Assembly (NCBI RefSeq): GCF_018320785.1
Contig: NC_054867.1
Coordinates: 30,693,855 to 30,757,854, forward strand
Direction of reading: 5' to 3'
DNA from: Cheilinus undulatus
Taxonomy: Eukaryota > Chordata > Actinopteri > Labriformes > Labridae
DNA length: 64,000 bases
Shown in pieces: positions 52,285 to 64,000 of this stretch (position 1 is its first letter; each line of letters starts with the position of its first letter). The notes below the pieces were generated by a model that did not search any database, was not told the origin of the DNA, and saw only the letters and a list, made by a program, of their open reading frames with translations. The position numbers were made by a program, and so were the translations under genes.

Positions 52285-55200
52285 CTATAGGTCATCAATA
52301 CATGGGAGCCAAAGCATCTGTAAAAAGAAAGAAAAAAGGAATTACAGAAAAGAGAGCACCTTTCAAGAAAGACTGATGTGATGTGACTGTTCTCACCATT
52401 TGAGTGCAGGCGCTGGCAAAGGTCATGTATCTGGGGTTAAACTGTAGAGTGTTGATTGGTCCTGGATGTTTCCCATCCAGCACAGCCACCTTCATCCCGC
52501 TGTCGGTGCTCCAAACATGGACCCTCCCGTCTTCTGAACCTGCAAAACAACACATATTTGAATGGATATGCAATGAGAAAAGACCAAACATTATAAACTA
52601 AGGTGTTTACTCTTACCTATCATGACAAACTGTGAATCCGGAGTGAAGCAGGCTTCAAGTGAGATGCCTTTGCTGTTGTTGTAGCCCTTAAAACAAAATA
52701 GAAAACACCCTCAGGTAATCATACTGGTAGGGTTTTTCAGTAAGTTTGTGTCTTAATTACAGTTTGTCTTACAGAAAACGTGTGCAGCACAGATCCATTG
52801 AAGGCATTCAGGACACGAATCATTCCACCGTTAGTGGAGATGAGGATCTGTTTCCCATCGTTACTGAAACTGAGTCCAGTCCAGTCACAGACACGGTTAA
52901 ACCTCGTCTCAAAGGAGGCAAAAGGACCCTGTCATAAAAAAATATCAAGAAATATCATTTTAAACACAGCAAAGCCAAAAAAAGATTCAGACAGTGTTTG
53001 AGGATTATCTCAAACATGAATTTAGACATGCAGACCCAAACCTCTGACACATTCACATTCAGTCTCCTCTTACCTTGTCAAAAGCACGGAGATCGTACAG
53101 CTTAATGGCCTGAGATTCTACCCCAGCAGCAAAAACCAGACCATCAGGGTCAAAGGAACACACTGGTTTCCCTAGTGGATTAGTCAGACCCTGAAACACA
53201 AACACACACAAATAGTAAAAAGAAAAGCCTTAGACAAAAATATGCAAAATGTATCCATCCTTTTTCATTAATTAGGAAGGATGTAAAACACCTCATAATA
53301 CAATCAAAACATGAGTTATTTAAATCAATTAAATAATTGTTGCAATATTCTTTTTAAACACCAGAGGGTGCTATCTGCTAATGGTGGCCTATGTATGATG
53401 TCAACTAAAGATTACTTTTACATCTCAAACAGAATAACTCTGACACTTATACTATAACTTGGAGAATTAGATTTATTTTATTGTCATAAAATTTAAATAA
53501 AACAATATTAGCCATAATTTCCTTTAGTCTCTTTTTTCAATAAAAAAGAGAAAATCCTAGAAAGTGTAATAAAATCATATCATGAACCTTTTATTATGAC
53601 ATGTAATGTTCAGTTGAATACTTTTTTTTACATCTAATTAATTAGAGGAGTTCCTGAAATACTTTGTACTAATTTCATTTTTAAAAGGACCAATCATAAG
53701 ATCAAACATAAATGCTGCCATGAGATGTTTGGATCAGAGTGTAGTATGTAGTCTACTGGCTGGTCACATTTTAAAAAAGCAATGAATAAACTAGAAATTT
53801 ATAAACACACACACAACAAAATACACACAGAGAACTATATGAACAGGACACACATTCACACCAGAAACAAAACTTTAGCTATACTCAGAGTAATTATGTA
53901 AATTCAGAGGTTACTGATGTCTCTCCATCCACTGAGCCTTTGTTTACAAACTACTGTCAGACAGTATCGTGCTGCAGATGATGTCTGGTCGAGTTTTACA
54001 CCACAGAGAGAAGATCTCAGTACAGCAATGGTTCCTTAATGCAGGTGTGATGACACCCAGTGGTCACAGGGCAGATAGTCTCTGTGGGAGGGTTGGCATC
54101 TGGTATATGCACAGTTATTATTTTGATATCTATACTTATAATTGAAGAAGCAGCAATAATGACATATTTGAGTAAGTGCCTGGAAAGAACAGGGAAAGTG
54201 TCATATTCAGCTTTTTAACAGATCACTCACCTGACAGTTAGGAGAGCGCAGATCCCAGATTCTGATTGTCTTATCTAAAGAGCCAGAAATAAATGTATCA
54301 TCCACTGGTGACATGGAGAGAGCAATAACTCTGAAATAACAACAGAGAGGAAAGATCAACTTGTAATGCAAGTATACAGCAAGTATCAAGATTCCTAAAC
54401 CTTCCTGGATTAGACAAGGATGGAAAAAGGATGGATACAGATACCAACAGATTTAGAAAAATAACTATGTCAACCCTTATAACTATTTTTAAGATTTGTA
54501 ACAGCTCATTACTTTGATTTGATCAAAGCGATACCAGGCTTGAGAAGCTTAATAATCCTATCCAATTTATTTACATTGCACTTTTTAAAAATATTTTCAT
54601 TGTTTGACTAAGAAAAATTAAAGCTGCTGGCTAAGCAGTTTACTGTCTAATATCCGATGTAAAAAATGTTAATATTTGATTTGTCTCTGCCTGAAATATA
54701 CTGTGATGTACTAAGTGCTCTTCTCATTGTTTAATTGCTCCTATTTGTTTTGTTTTTTTTATTTCAGTGTCTTGTAAGTCTGTGAGGGCTGGTCACCTCT
54801 TTTGGTGCAAGAACTAATTATAAATAAACTAAAAAACTACCAAAGTGCAGCACAGTAGGAATGCACAATAATATTGGCATGATTTTTTTCTTCACTCTAC
54901 ATTTTATAGTTCTTTTAAGAATCAGTCATTACTACCTCTATTAGAGTATGAAGTATTGTACTGCACATAATTTTACATAGCATCGATACCTAAGTAAAAC
55001 AAATACAAACTAAAAATAGGGATAAGTGCAATCTAAGCTCTCCGTCAACTGCAGAGACTTGGCAGTTGTTTGGGATCCCTTACCATATGAGGGTCACCAG
55101 AACACAGTGAGACAATGAGTCCACATTACATCAAAATTTGTGGTTATAGAGAATTTTTTTTTGGAGGTGTGCCTTTCATTAAAAACCCTGAAGGGTATTC

Positions 55201-55995
55201 ATTCTCTTGTTGTGTGTGCATTGTACGCAAGGGGAAGATCACATTTTACTTTTCAACAGTAACAACTCAGTACATGGTGTAGACTTTCCTTGAACAGATT
55301 CAAAGACCTGTATTTCTACTTATGTTTATCAATCAGCTACACTTGATTGCAATATTCTTCCAACTCACCTTGCAGTGTGGCCTGGGAAGTACCTGATGAA
55401 CTTGTTGTCAGTGAGTGAGAGGTATCTGATGGTATCTGCAAGACACAAACAAACATTTTCCTTTCACGTGTATTTTAACCATGTTTGATATCGTACTTAG
55501 TGTTTTGTGCCAACAAGGGCATGTAAGTGATAAGTTATTACCATCCAGTTTATTGGAGCTGTAGACCACAGTCTCCGTATCTCCACGAGTGTAGCGGATC
55601 AGGTCAACTCCGTACTTCTTGCTGTACAGGGTCCTTTTGGGTCTACGACAGGATGGAATATGTGAATATGTATTTTATTTATTTGATTGTTTATTTTTTT
55701 CTGTGTATGTATAGAAATTACGTATTATGTCTCATACTATAGACAAGGTTGCATTCTGTTTGGCGTATTAATACAGTTAAACATCAACACTAAGTTACAT
55801 ATAATATTAGAATGTAATAACACTGGCCACTTACTTTCCTTCCCGGATGTCATATAACACAATACTGTCGTCGTCGCTACTTGATATTGCACTTTCGCCA
55901 TTGGGGCTGAAATCCACACAGTTTACTTTCTTTGTATTTTCTCCGTATGTCCGGGCAACCCTGAAGCTTCGTAGCACACTGTCTGTAATCCTCAT
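52285..55995 (-). CDS. wdr82: WD repeat-containing protein 82 (WDR82)
   Basis: A WD40 propeller protein of the SET1 histone H3K4 methyltransferase complexes and of the PNUTS-PP1 complex. It binds RNA polymerase II with Ser5-phosphorylated tail. Nine exons are read (minus order): 55835-55995, 55542-55642, 55369-55435, 54231-54330, 53074-53190, 52773-52928, 52617-52686, 52397-52539 and 52285-52317. They total 948 nt, or 315 aa (human is 313). It begins [20 protein letters not shown] and has the DDDSIVLYD and [10 protein letters not shown] repeats. Later blocks are [20 protein letters not shown] and [20 protein letters not shown]. The last exon codes only for [10 protein letters not shown], against AFWLPTIDD in human, so the end is two residues longer. 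The gene is divergent to rpusd4. Confidence 0.97.
54640..54830 (+). repeat. LINE 3' UTR fragment
   Basis: It shares with 14790-14980 a series of blocks in the same order, among them TTTATTTCAGTGTCTTGTAAG, TGAGGGCTGG and a TAATTATAAATAAA tail. It is the 3' end of the same LINE family and lies in a wdr82 intron. Confidence 0.6.
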
Positions 55996-56592
55996 TCCTG
56001 CAGCGATAGTTTCTCATGAAGATACAGCCAGTAAAGCCAAAACAATGCCCACCTCCTGTGTCTCTAATAAAACCAGTGGGTCATATTTTTTTCAGGCGTT
56101 CCCAGTCGGCCAGTGGATCGAAAATGTCTTTAAAACCTTGGAGAGAAATTAACCAAAACGCAAGCATGCATCTTAGGCGCAATGTACAACAGCAATAGTA
56201 TGTTTGATTTAAAATGTATTTCTACTGAATAGGCGGTGGTAAACAATCTCGTATATTCTTAGGGGCTGTAACAAACCGGCAGGTTTGAGAAAAACAAAAC
56301 GAGCACACTGTTTTCAACACAACGGAACTGACGACATAACGACACAGGAAGTGCATCAACTACATGCATGTGTTTCTGATGGGTGATTGCTCTGAAAGGT
56401 CAGGCTTGTGTTTTCCTATCATTACATGATAAATAAGTAATATTACATGAATATTTCTCGTATAATTTTACTTCTATACGATTAACTATAAGATGTTATT
56501 TTATTCTGAAAGGAGTGGCCTTGAAGATATTAACAGAGAGCTTTGTGTCTCTTATTTGTAACTCAGCTGTAAATTTCTAACAAATCCTCACC
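55996..56592. promoter_or_regulatory. Divergent promoter interval, wdr82 / rpusd4
   Basis: 597 bp separate the two start codons, which face away from each other. Both genes are broadly expressed housekeeping types, so a shared promoter is likely. I see no TATA box near either start. Confidence 0.5.
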
Positions 56593-59500
56593 ATGAACAA
56601 CGGGGCGAGGATTTCACGTACAAAATGGAAACTCGGTCTGAACAAAATCTTCGGACAGAAGACGAACTGTCGCCGGTGCCCAGAGGCAGCACCCTTTCTC
56701 AGCCGGAGCCAGACCGCCGCCGTTAAACCCTCCCCGAGCTCGGACTCAGGGGAGAAACCCCAGCTAAGAGCCATCGACCTGGCCCGGAAGGTCCAGCAGG
56801 AGAAGGCGAAGCAGCCCCCAGTGGAGGCTCCGGTGTCCGGTCAGCAGAAGAGGGTAACGGAGCTGAAACGGTTCAGTCAGCAGCTACAACACGTTCATCC
56901 CAACGTCCTGGCCAAACATCTCCACAGAAGCGTGCTGTACCAGGATAAAGATGTGGTTGTTGTCAACAAACCCTATGGCGTTCCTGTCAGAGGTAAAATA
57001 TCACTAAAATTAACATTTTTTTAATGTAAGGATTTTGTTGTAAATACACCAAAAGTATGCGTTTAGGAGCTATAGCTCAGTTTACGATAAAGACTTTACG
57101 AGATTGATCATTTAGTCATCTTTCTGGCTAAGTAAATCTATTTAATTTCAAAGATAGCAAATAGGAGGTTTTTAATCGTCATAAGCAACAACACAGAGAT
57201 CATATCATATACAGGTGCATCTTAAAAAATATTGATTTACCTCAGAATGTTAAATTTCTATTTATTGTTAGCCTTATAGTATAATCGCGAAGTCATATTT
57301 TACGGTCCTCAGAAAAATATGGCAAAATGAATTAGTGGCGTTAGGAGAGTAGATTGAGGCAATATCTCAATTTGGCAAAAAAAATAATTTAGGCAATCAT
57401 GCTGTGAGGCTGATGATATTCTAGATTAAGCTGATAGGAAGTGAAACATTTCAAGATTTTTTAAAAATCTTATGCCTTACAGTTTACAACAACCAAAGAT
57501 CAACTATCTCAAAATATTAGAATATTGTGGTAAAGTCCAATTTGCAAAGGTTTCCTGAGCCTTTATTCTATCCCTTTGGTTCACTGTACACACAACCACA
57601 GTCATGGGGAAGTTTGCCTGACTTGATAAATGTCCAATCATTGTCATCCTCCACAGAGAGGGTAAGTCACTGCTGAAAGGGCAGGCTGTTCTCAGAGGCT
57701 GTATCAGAGAATATTCAGGGAAAGTTGACTGAAAAAGTGTGATAAGAAAAGGTGCACAAGTAACAGGGATGAGCTCAGCCTTCAGAGGATTGTCAAACAA
57801 AACAGGTTCAAGATTTTTTCGCAAGGAGCGGACTGAGTCTGGAGTCAGTGGATCAAGAGCCACCACACACAGACAGGTCCAGGAAATTGGCTGAGAGGGT
57901 TGTCTTCATGAGCCAGTCCTGAACCACAGACAACAGCAAAAGCATTTCACCTGGACTGAGGAGAAAAGGAAGTGGGCTGTTGCTCAGTGGTCCTGTTCTC
58001 AGATGAAAGTAAATTTATAATTTTCTTGGAAATCAAAGTCCCATACTCTGGAGGAAGAGTGGAGAGGCACAGAATCCAAGATGCTTGAAGTCCAGTGTTT
58101 TTGATTTTCAAAGTCAGTGGTGGTTTGGGATGCCATGTCATCTGCTGGTGTTGGTCCACTGTGCTTTCTCAAGTCCAGAGTCAACGCTATCAGCCATTTA
58201 CCAGATTTTAGAGCACTGAATGCTTCCATCTGCTGAGAAGATTTATGGAAATTCTGACTTCCTTTTCCAGGAGGACTTGGCACCTGCTCACAGTGAAGCC
58301 AAAACTACCAGAAACTGGTTTGCTGACCGTTGTATTACTGTGTTTGATTGGCCAGCCAACTGGTCTGACCCGAACTCCACAGAGAGTCTCTGGGGAAATG
58401 TCAAGAGAAAGATAAGAGACACCAGACTCAACAATAAATGAGGCTGCAAAGCAACCTGGGCTTCATAACACCCCAGCAGTGCCACAAACTGATTGGCTCC
58501 ATGTCGAGTCACATAGATGCAGTAATTTGTGTAAAAGGAGCTCCGACCAAGTACTAAATGCATTAATGAGCATAATTTTCCAGAAGGTCAACGTTTCTGT
58601 ATTATAAATCCTTTTTTGAACTAATGTTTTGTGATATTCTGATATTTTTCAGAAAATGGATGGATGGATGGATAATATTTTGAAATAGTTGATTTTTTAT
58701 TTTTGGGAGCTGTAATCCTCAACATTAAGACAAAAAAGTAATGAAATATTTCAGTTTGTAAAAGACAAATCTAGAATATATGGAAATTTCACCTCTTGAA
58801 TTAAATCACTGCAAAAACCTTCATGATATTCTAATATTTTGAGATGCACCTGTTTATTAAGGTACACATCTGAATGTATTTTCTCATAGTCATGAACATG
58901 ATTTATGATGATAAACCAGGGTTGGTCTCATGCTTTTTTCTTCTGTCAGAGGACTCTGGGATCACATCAATCTCCTCAGTGCTCCCTGTTCTCTCTAAAA
59001 TGATGGATGGCATGAAGATCAGTTCTGATTCTCAGTTGCTCCCCTGTCTGGGACTGGAGAAGGAAACATCAGGAGCTCTCCTGCTGGCCAGGAGGGAGGA
59101 AGTTGTAGAGCACATACTAAATCTTTACAGAAATAACCAAGTGCAGAGAAAGTACTGGTAAGGCTTTGTATAAGGAGGGTAGAAAAGAAGTTAAATAGGC
59201 CGGAGGTTTTTGTACCTGTTATCTTACCATAAACATTCACCTAAACATGAAGATGCCTCTCATATCCATCCTCAGGGTCATCACAGTCGGTGTCCCTGTT
59301 CCATCTGAAGGAGTGATTGACATACCCCTGGTAGAGAGAGCGGTCACAGGCTCTCAGCCACACTACAAGGTGCTGCTTCTTCTTTTGTGGTTTGGATGAA
59401 GAATAAGTTATGAAAATGTACTGAGAGAATTTGCCTATTGGATATTGTTTCATTTCTTTTTTGATTCTACTTCAGATGGCTCTAAGTCCTCTGTTCAGAA

Positions 59501-61085
59501 TGAATGATGCAGGCAACGGTGTAACCAAAGTCCGTGCCAACCGGCAAGCTCACCCCGCAGTGACCAAGTACAGAGTCATCGACAGCAGCAATGGTTGCAG
59601 CCTTGTAGAGCTTCAACCTCTTACCAGTAAGAAGACTGTGCTATTCACAGGAAATCAATCTCAAATCTTTTGCTAAAGTTTAATTTTTCAAGCCATTTTC
59701 CTCTTGCTTTTTTTCTTGTGTCAACAGGAGTGAAGCACCAGATGAGGGTTCACATGGCCTACACTCTGTCATGCTCTGTTCTTGGTGACCACAAATACTC
59801 ACACTGGAGCAAGCTGGCACCCCAGGTAAAATATGTTTACATCTTTGCATGAACACAGAACTTTAACTTTAATATAAAGGTAAAAAAGGAGTCTACACCT
59901 AAATACAAAACACAAAAAAATAGTCATCAATACTACTATGACACTTTTGTTCACTTCCAAGTTTGTTTAGTGTTGATCACTTGTCACAATCACTCCACAA
60001 ATCGAGACAAACTCCATCCTCATACGTTTATATTATGCCACTCTCCTTATCAATTTTTGTACCATTCCTGAATAATGCTTCCTGATAAACACAAATGTTT
60101 TAAATATAGCAACGTAACAACAAACTGGCAAAAGATATATACATTTTTTTTTTACTGATCTATACTGATAAGAACAGATCAGCGTTTCAAAATATAGACT
60201 CTTTTTTAATTTATGCAGGTACAGAAGCCCTATGACGACATGCATTCCTACTTTTAATTTTCCCAGTTTTCTAATGATAGCAATTACATTTGAGGTGTGT
60301 TCTCAAGATCTTGGTTAACATTACTTATCCCAATACCTTGTGCTGCTTTTCCGTTGATAACTAGCCACTGAGAAATTAACTCCTCATGGGTAAGCCTGTT
60401 ACCAAGGTAACAACATGAATAGGTCAAGATCACAGAAAACAACAGGAATGTAACAGATAAATTGAACAAAATAAAAGATGGATTCACATCTGTTTAAGGG
60501 TCTATATTGACATTTGAACAGATTTTGGATTGGTGCAGTGGATCCCTTCAGGCAGGGGCCCAGAGAGGGGTAGTTGTTAATGCAGCAGGGGAGCTATGCT
60601 TGCCTGAAATTGTTATTCTAATAGTTACTTTTATGACCCACATTTCCACCATTGCCTTTCTGCAGAAACTAACAACAAACCAAATATCAGGTCAGGGCAA
60701 CACTTATTAGGTAGCTCTCCCTTTAATAAAAATCTATAAACTTTAACTCAGCTGTCAGCTTTGCACCACTTAGATTTTTGAAATTTCATCAAGATATAGT
60801 ATTTAACATTAGATCGTTCTACAAGAGCCTTCTTGTTTTTATGTCACATGCTTTTTTCTGAAACTGCCTTTTTTTTCTGATGCATAGAAATTACCTGAAC
60901 GTGTCTTGGAAAAACTTGGACTGGAACAGAGCAAGATCCGGTACCTTCCTCTTCATTTGCTTGCCCGACAGCTGACACTGCCAGGAATACGCCAAGACGA
61001 GATCAACGTGTCATGCCCCCTACCTAAATACTTCACACAAACATTGAACAGACTGCAGTTAACACTACCTGATAAGACTGGCTGA
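56593..61085 (+). CDS. rpusd4: Mitochondrial RNA pseudouridine synthase RPUSD4
   Basis: An RluA-family enzyme. The human protein acts in mitochondria on 16S rRNA and is needed for mitoribosome assembly. Six exons are read: 56593-56992, 58950-59157, 59276-59369, 59476-59626, 59728-59825 and 60888-61085. They total 1149 nt, or 382 aa (human is 377). The start has a basic targeting-type segment ([20 protein letters not shown]). RluA motif I is [14 protein letters not shown]. Later blocks are [40 protein letters not shown] then LGDHKYSHW, and [17 protein letters not shown]. The catalytic motif II, HRLDKETTG in human as I recall it, reads LGLEKETSG here. The His, the Arg and the catalytic Asp are all replaced. 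The frame is otherwise open and conserved. Intron 1 carries a Tc1 copy. Confidence 0.94.
57211..58854 (+). mobile_element. Tc1-like transposon with long inverted repeats, decayed
   Basis: Ends ACAGGTGCATCTTAAAAAAT (57211) and ATTTTGAGATGCACCTGTT (58836-58854) are inverted copies. The family is closely related to the one at 49283, but this copy points the other way. Plus-strand transposase near the 3' side reads [20 protein letters not shown] then [19 protein letters not shown]. Other pieces are shifted. An (ATGG)n expansion at 58654-58672 interrupts the right inverted repeat. It lies in rpusd4 intron 1. Confidence 0.85.
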
Positions 61086-61217
61086 ATAACCACCTCTTGG
61101 CTTTTTTCTCTCTTCGAGTCTTTGCACTTCAACTGATGTCTAAATGTCATAGGCATTAGCTGTGAAGAACTGTTTTCATATAGAATAGAATGTGGCTGCA
61201 ACTTAACTCATTTAAGT

Positions 61218-61223
61218 AATAAA
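61218..61223 (+). terminator. rpusd4 poly(A) signal
   Basis: AATAAA lies 133 bases after the stop codon (AAGTAATAAAATTTTGAAAA). No nearer alternative was seen. Confidence 0.7.
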
Positions 61224-61409
61224 ATTTTGAAAAAGACCTGTATCCCAACTACTTTTATCAATCGCATATATATCCACCACAAGAATTTTACCCCAAGACA
61301 TGAGGAACGATGGATTATCTTCACATTTTCACCATAGGACCAAAATCCAAGGTCTATTTTCCACTACATGGTACAGCCAAACTTGACCTAAATTACAGTA
61401 AACTTCAGT

Positions 61410-62240
61410 ACCTATTAAAGTCTTTTATTGATTTTACAACTCAATAATGGTCAACATAATTTGGCCTTTTTTTTTTTTTTTTTTTTAACCAAAAAAAGTC
61501 CAAAAACATCTCTAATGACAAAGTTAAACGTCTTCCTTCAAAGTAATGTTCAATCAGGCTTGCACATCTGGACAGTTTTACTTCATTTTTCTTTGTAAAA
61601 CTGCTCAAGCTCTGTCAGGTTGCATGGTGATCAGCTGTGAACAGCCCTTTTCAAGTCCAGCCACAAATTCTCTGTTGGATTGAGGTCTGGGCTTTGACTC
61701 AGCCACTCCAGAACACTCACCCTGTTGTATTTAAACCATTTCTGTTGCTTTTGCTATGTGCTTCTGGTCATTATCCCACTGGAAAATACATTTTCTCCCA
61801 AGCTGTAGCTCTCTTGCAGACAGACTAAGACTGTCCACCAGGATTTTCCTATACTTTGAAACATTTATTTCACCCTTGACCTTTACAAGCCTTCCAAGGC
61901 AAGCTGCAAAGAAGCATGATGCTGCCACTATCATGCTTTCAAGCAGGGATGGTGTTTGTGGTGATGTGCGGTGTTGGGTGTCCACCAAACATAGCGTCTT
62001 ATTTGATGGTCAAAAAGTACCATTTTAGTCTCGTCAGACCAAAGACCAAAGGAGGTAAAAATTTATGCAAACACTTGTTTTACCTTGCATGTTTTTACCT
62101 GAAATTAATTTGCAAAATCTGTTTTCACTTCGACATAAACAGTTTTTTTCTTTTTTTTTTGTCAAAAAGGCCAAATTTTATTGATCATGACTGATTTATG
62201 AAATCAAAAAAGGGTAAAACATTCAAGGGTGTGTTTTAAA
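61410..62240 (-). mobile_element. Tc1-like transposon remnant, internally shortened
   Basis: Left TTTTATTGATTTTACAACTC and right GTCAAAAAGGCCAAATTTTA are parts of the same long inverted repeat. The right side reversed gives TTGAATGTTTTACCCTTTTT, the usual order for this family. The interior shows GATGCTGCCACTATCATGCT and GGTGTCCACCAAACATAGCG, transposase on the minus strand. At about 830 bp it lacks much of the gene. It is a relative of the copy at 18898. Confidence 0.8.
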
Positions 62241-64000
62241 GGTCTGTATTTGTTTGCGCTTGGCAATTATTTGCTGAGAGCACAGAGTATATGTCCAAAA
62301 CAATAAATTCCAGCAGATGTATTTTTATGCAGCTATAACTATGCAGTTAAAGATTTGTGTAATGTAATATACAATCCTCATCGGTACGCTACATGCAACC
62401 TGTATTATAAGACCCAAAAACAGGCTAACCAGACATTTCACCCAGCCTCACTGACACTCAGCAAAATACCCATTTCACAGGTAGCAGGCACTAAGAGTTA
62501 TTTTCAGCAGTTTGGTAAATGTGAATTATAGTTGGTGTAGTTTAACAAGTTTCGCTGTTGTTTAAGGCTCATTAGGAAATATTTTAATTTCAACAAAGCA
62601 GCATTTTCACGGATAACAAAGAGCTCATGCCTTAATTTAAAAAACAATGTCTTCACAAGGTTGGTCAAGCAGCAAGCTCTGGTCCTAAAACATGAAGCCC
62701 ATGTGGAAGTGCAGACCAAAGCAGTCCTCAAGACTCCACTTGAGACTGGCTGCAAAAGCCAAGAAATCACAAATTTGACTGGAAATATACTTGCTGTTTC
62801 ATGTTGCATTCATGCATGCATCCTTTTGCATCATGATTGTTAACTTCACATTGATGAACAAAAGCTTTGACAGCGAGTATATGCCCAGCCTAAAGGCCCA
62901 TGTTAATAAGGCTTTTATTTTTTGTTTTTTTGTTGTTGTTTTTTTTTTTTTTTGCACAACAGGGGAGTTAGGGAGAATGACATGCAGCAAAGGGCAGGGT
63001 CAGATTCAAACTCAACACCAAGGTACCTCAAAATGCCAACTTTTATGGTAGGAATAATTAGGTTTACAGTCTGGTTAAAAACTGTTGAAATTTAATAAGA
63101 TTATTTCTTTATTTGTATAGACTGCCAGGGGGACAATTTTAATGATCATAGGTTTGGATTGTATGAAGACCAAAAGTAATGCATAAATTTGCATATAGGG
63201 GCAGGCTGAGTTAATGGACGGATAAAGACTATTTGCCAAGAGGCATATGGCTTGCTGTAGCTTCCCCTCTTTCCCTGTCATTAGACTGAGCAAAAGTAAG
63301 TTTGAGTGAGTATTTTCAATGTATGATCACCAATGACAGGCTTAAAAACACCTTCAGAAGCCATGGGTAATTCCATCCAGACTTCATCCATGTTTTATGT
63401 AGGTTATGGTTCTGATACAAGAATTAGTATTTTGCTCAACAAAGATGTTTCCATCTGCATGTCCTGTTTAATAACTGACTGTACACATATACAGGAAAAG
63501 GTTAGCAAAAAAATCCTCAGTGAGGGTTTCAATCACCAGCTTGGACCTGAGAGTAATGTTTCCAATCTCCTGAATCACTACAATATAGCACTTGACCCTG
63601 TGAATATCTGGAGGTATAAACTCACAATGATCCACAAGCATAAATTATAACATCGTTTTTGAAAACAGGCACAAATTCTTCAGCTTTGAACATCATATAT
63701 GATCCAAAATGCAGTCTATACAAAAACAGTTTGGAGCAGTGGTCCCCTGTAGATGTCCAGTAGGATGCAACGTATCATAGTGGGACTTCAAAGAGAAGTA
63801 AGGAGGATAATGATCTGTGAGGTTAGGTACTGAGGGTTAAATATCCTCGCTCATAAGACTATTACAGGAAAAATGAAGTTCCCCTTACATGGCAATCCAA
63901 CAAACAGAGGCAATGGCTTACAAAGATAGAGAAAGAACAGTCCATCCCATCAGCTGAAAACAGATCATGTAAGAGAAATAATCTTTGCTGACATGAAACA
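62241..64000. other. Right-hand flank without a recognised gene
   Basis: A poly-T run at 62938-62954 leads into a repeat fragment at 62965-63020 (GAGAATGACATGCAGCAAAG), related to that at 36090. An open frame of 105 codons at 63333-63650 (plus) has no family likeness I can see. It lacks splice context and may be chance. This could also be distant UTR of a gene beyond the window. Confidence 0.4.

Overview
The window reads as nuclear DNA of a ray-finned (teleost) fish. It is AT-rich and holds compact, multi-exon vertebrate genes with GT-AG introns. Between and inside the genes lie several Tc1-like DNA transposon remnants of types common in fish, LINE ends, miniature hAT-like elements and simple repeats. 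I worked from sequence and memory only. Exon borders were read by hand from splice sites, and every exon set below closes in frame.

Layout: ndufaf3 (+, 0.5-3.6 kb) is a mitochondrial complex I assembly factor. A diverged Rab GDP-dissociation inhibitor (-, 5.0-10.3 kb) converges on it. Next is a three-exon THAP/DDE transposase gene (-, 11.7-15.6 kb). It is divergent to tmem43 (+, 16.2-20.5 kb) across about 530 bp. Then come a rhoA-type GTPase (-, 23.8-27.7 kb, with a non-coding first exon near 28.7 kb), cish (-, 33.5-35.1 kb), twinfilin-2 (-, 39.6-47.4 kb) and wdr82 (-, 52.3-56.0 kb). rpusd4 (+, 56.6-61.1 kb) is divergent to wdr82 across about 600 bp. The last 3 kb hold only repeat remnants. 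ndufaf3, rhoa, cish, twf2 and wdr82 all have human counterparts on 3p21, so much of the window is an old syntenic block. tmem43 and rpusd4 lie elsewhere in human.

The genes are housekeeping or signalling genes and do not form one pathway. twf2 and rhoa both bear on actin, gdi on Rab cycling, cish on cytokine/STAT5 feedback, wdr82 on SET1/PNUTS complexes, and ndufaf3 and rpusd4 on mitochondria.

Points most worth a second look: (1) two tiny in-frame exons (15 and 42 nt) in twf2, between the two ADF-H domains, on top of a canonical 349-aa protein; (2) rpusd4 lacking the catalytic aspartate in its pseudouridine-synthase HRLD box; (3) three perfect TTCN3GAA STAT sites within 223 bp, about 2.1-2.3 kb upstream of the cish promoter, which carries its own adjacent N3/N4 pair; (4) a fully open, spliced THAP-DDE transposase whose first catalytic aspartate is glycine; (5) a GC-AG intron in the GDI paralogue. 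I saw no CRISPR array, no tRNA or rRNA gene I could support, and no recognisable retrovirus or LTR element. Nothing here is clearly a new biological system.
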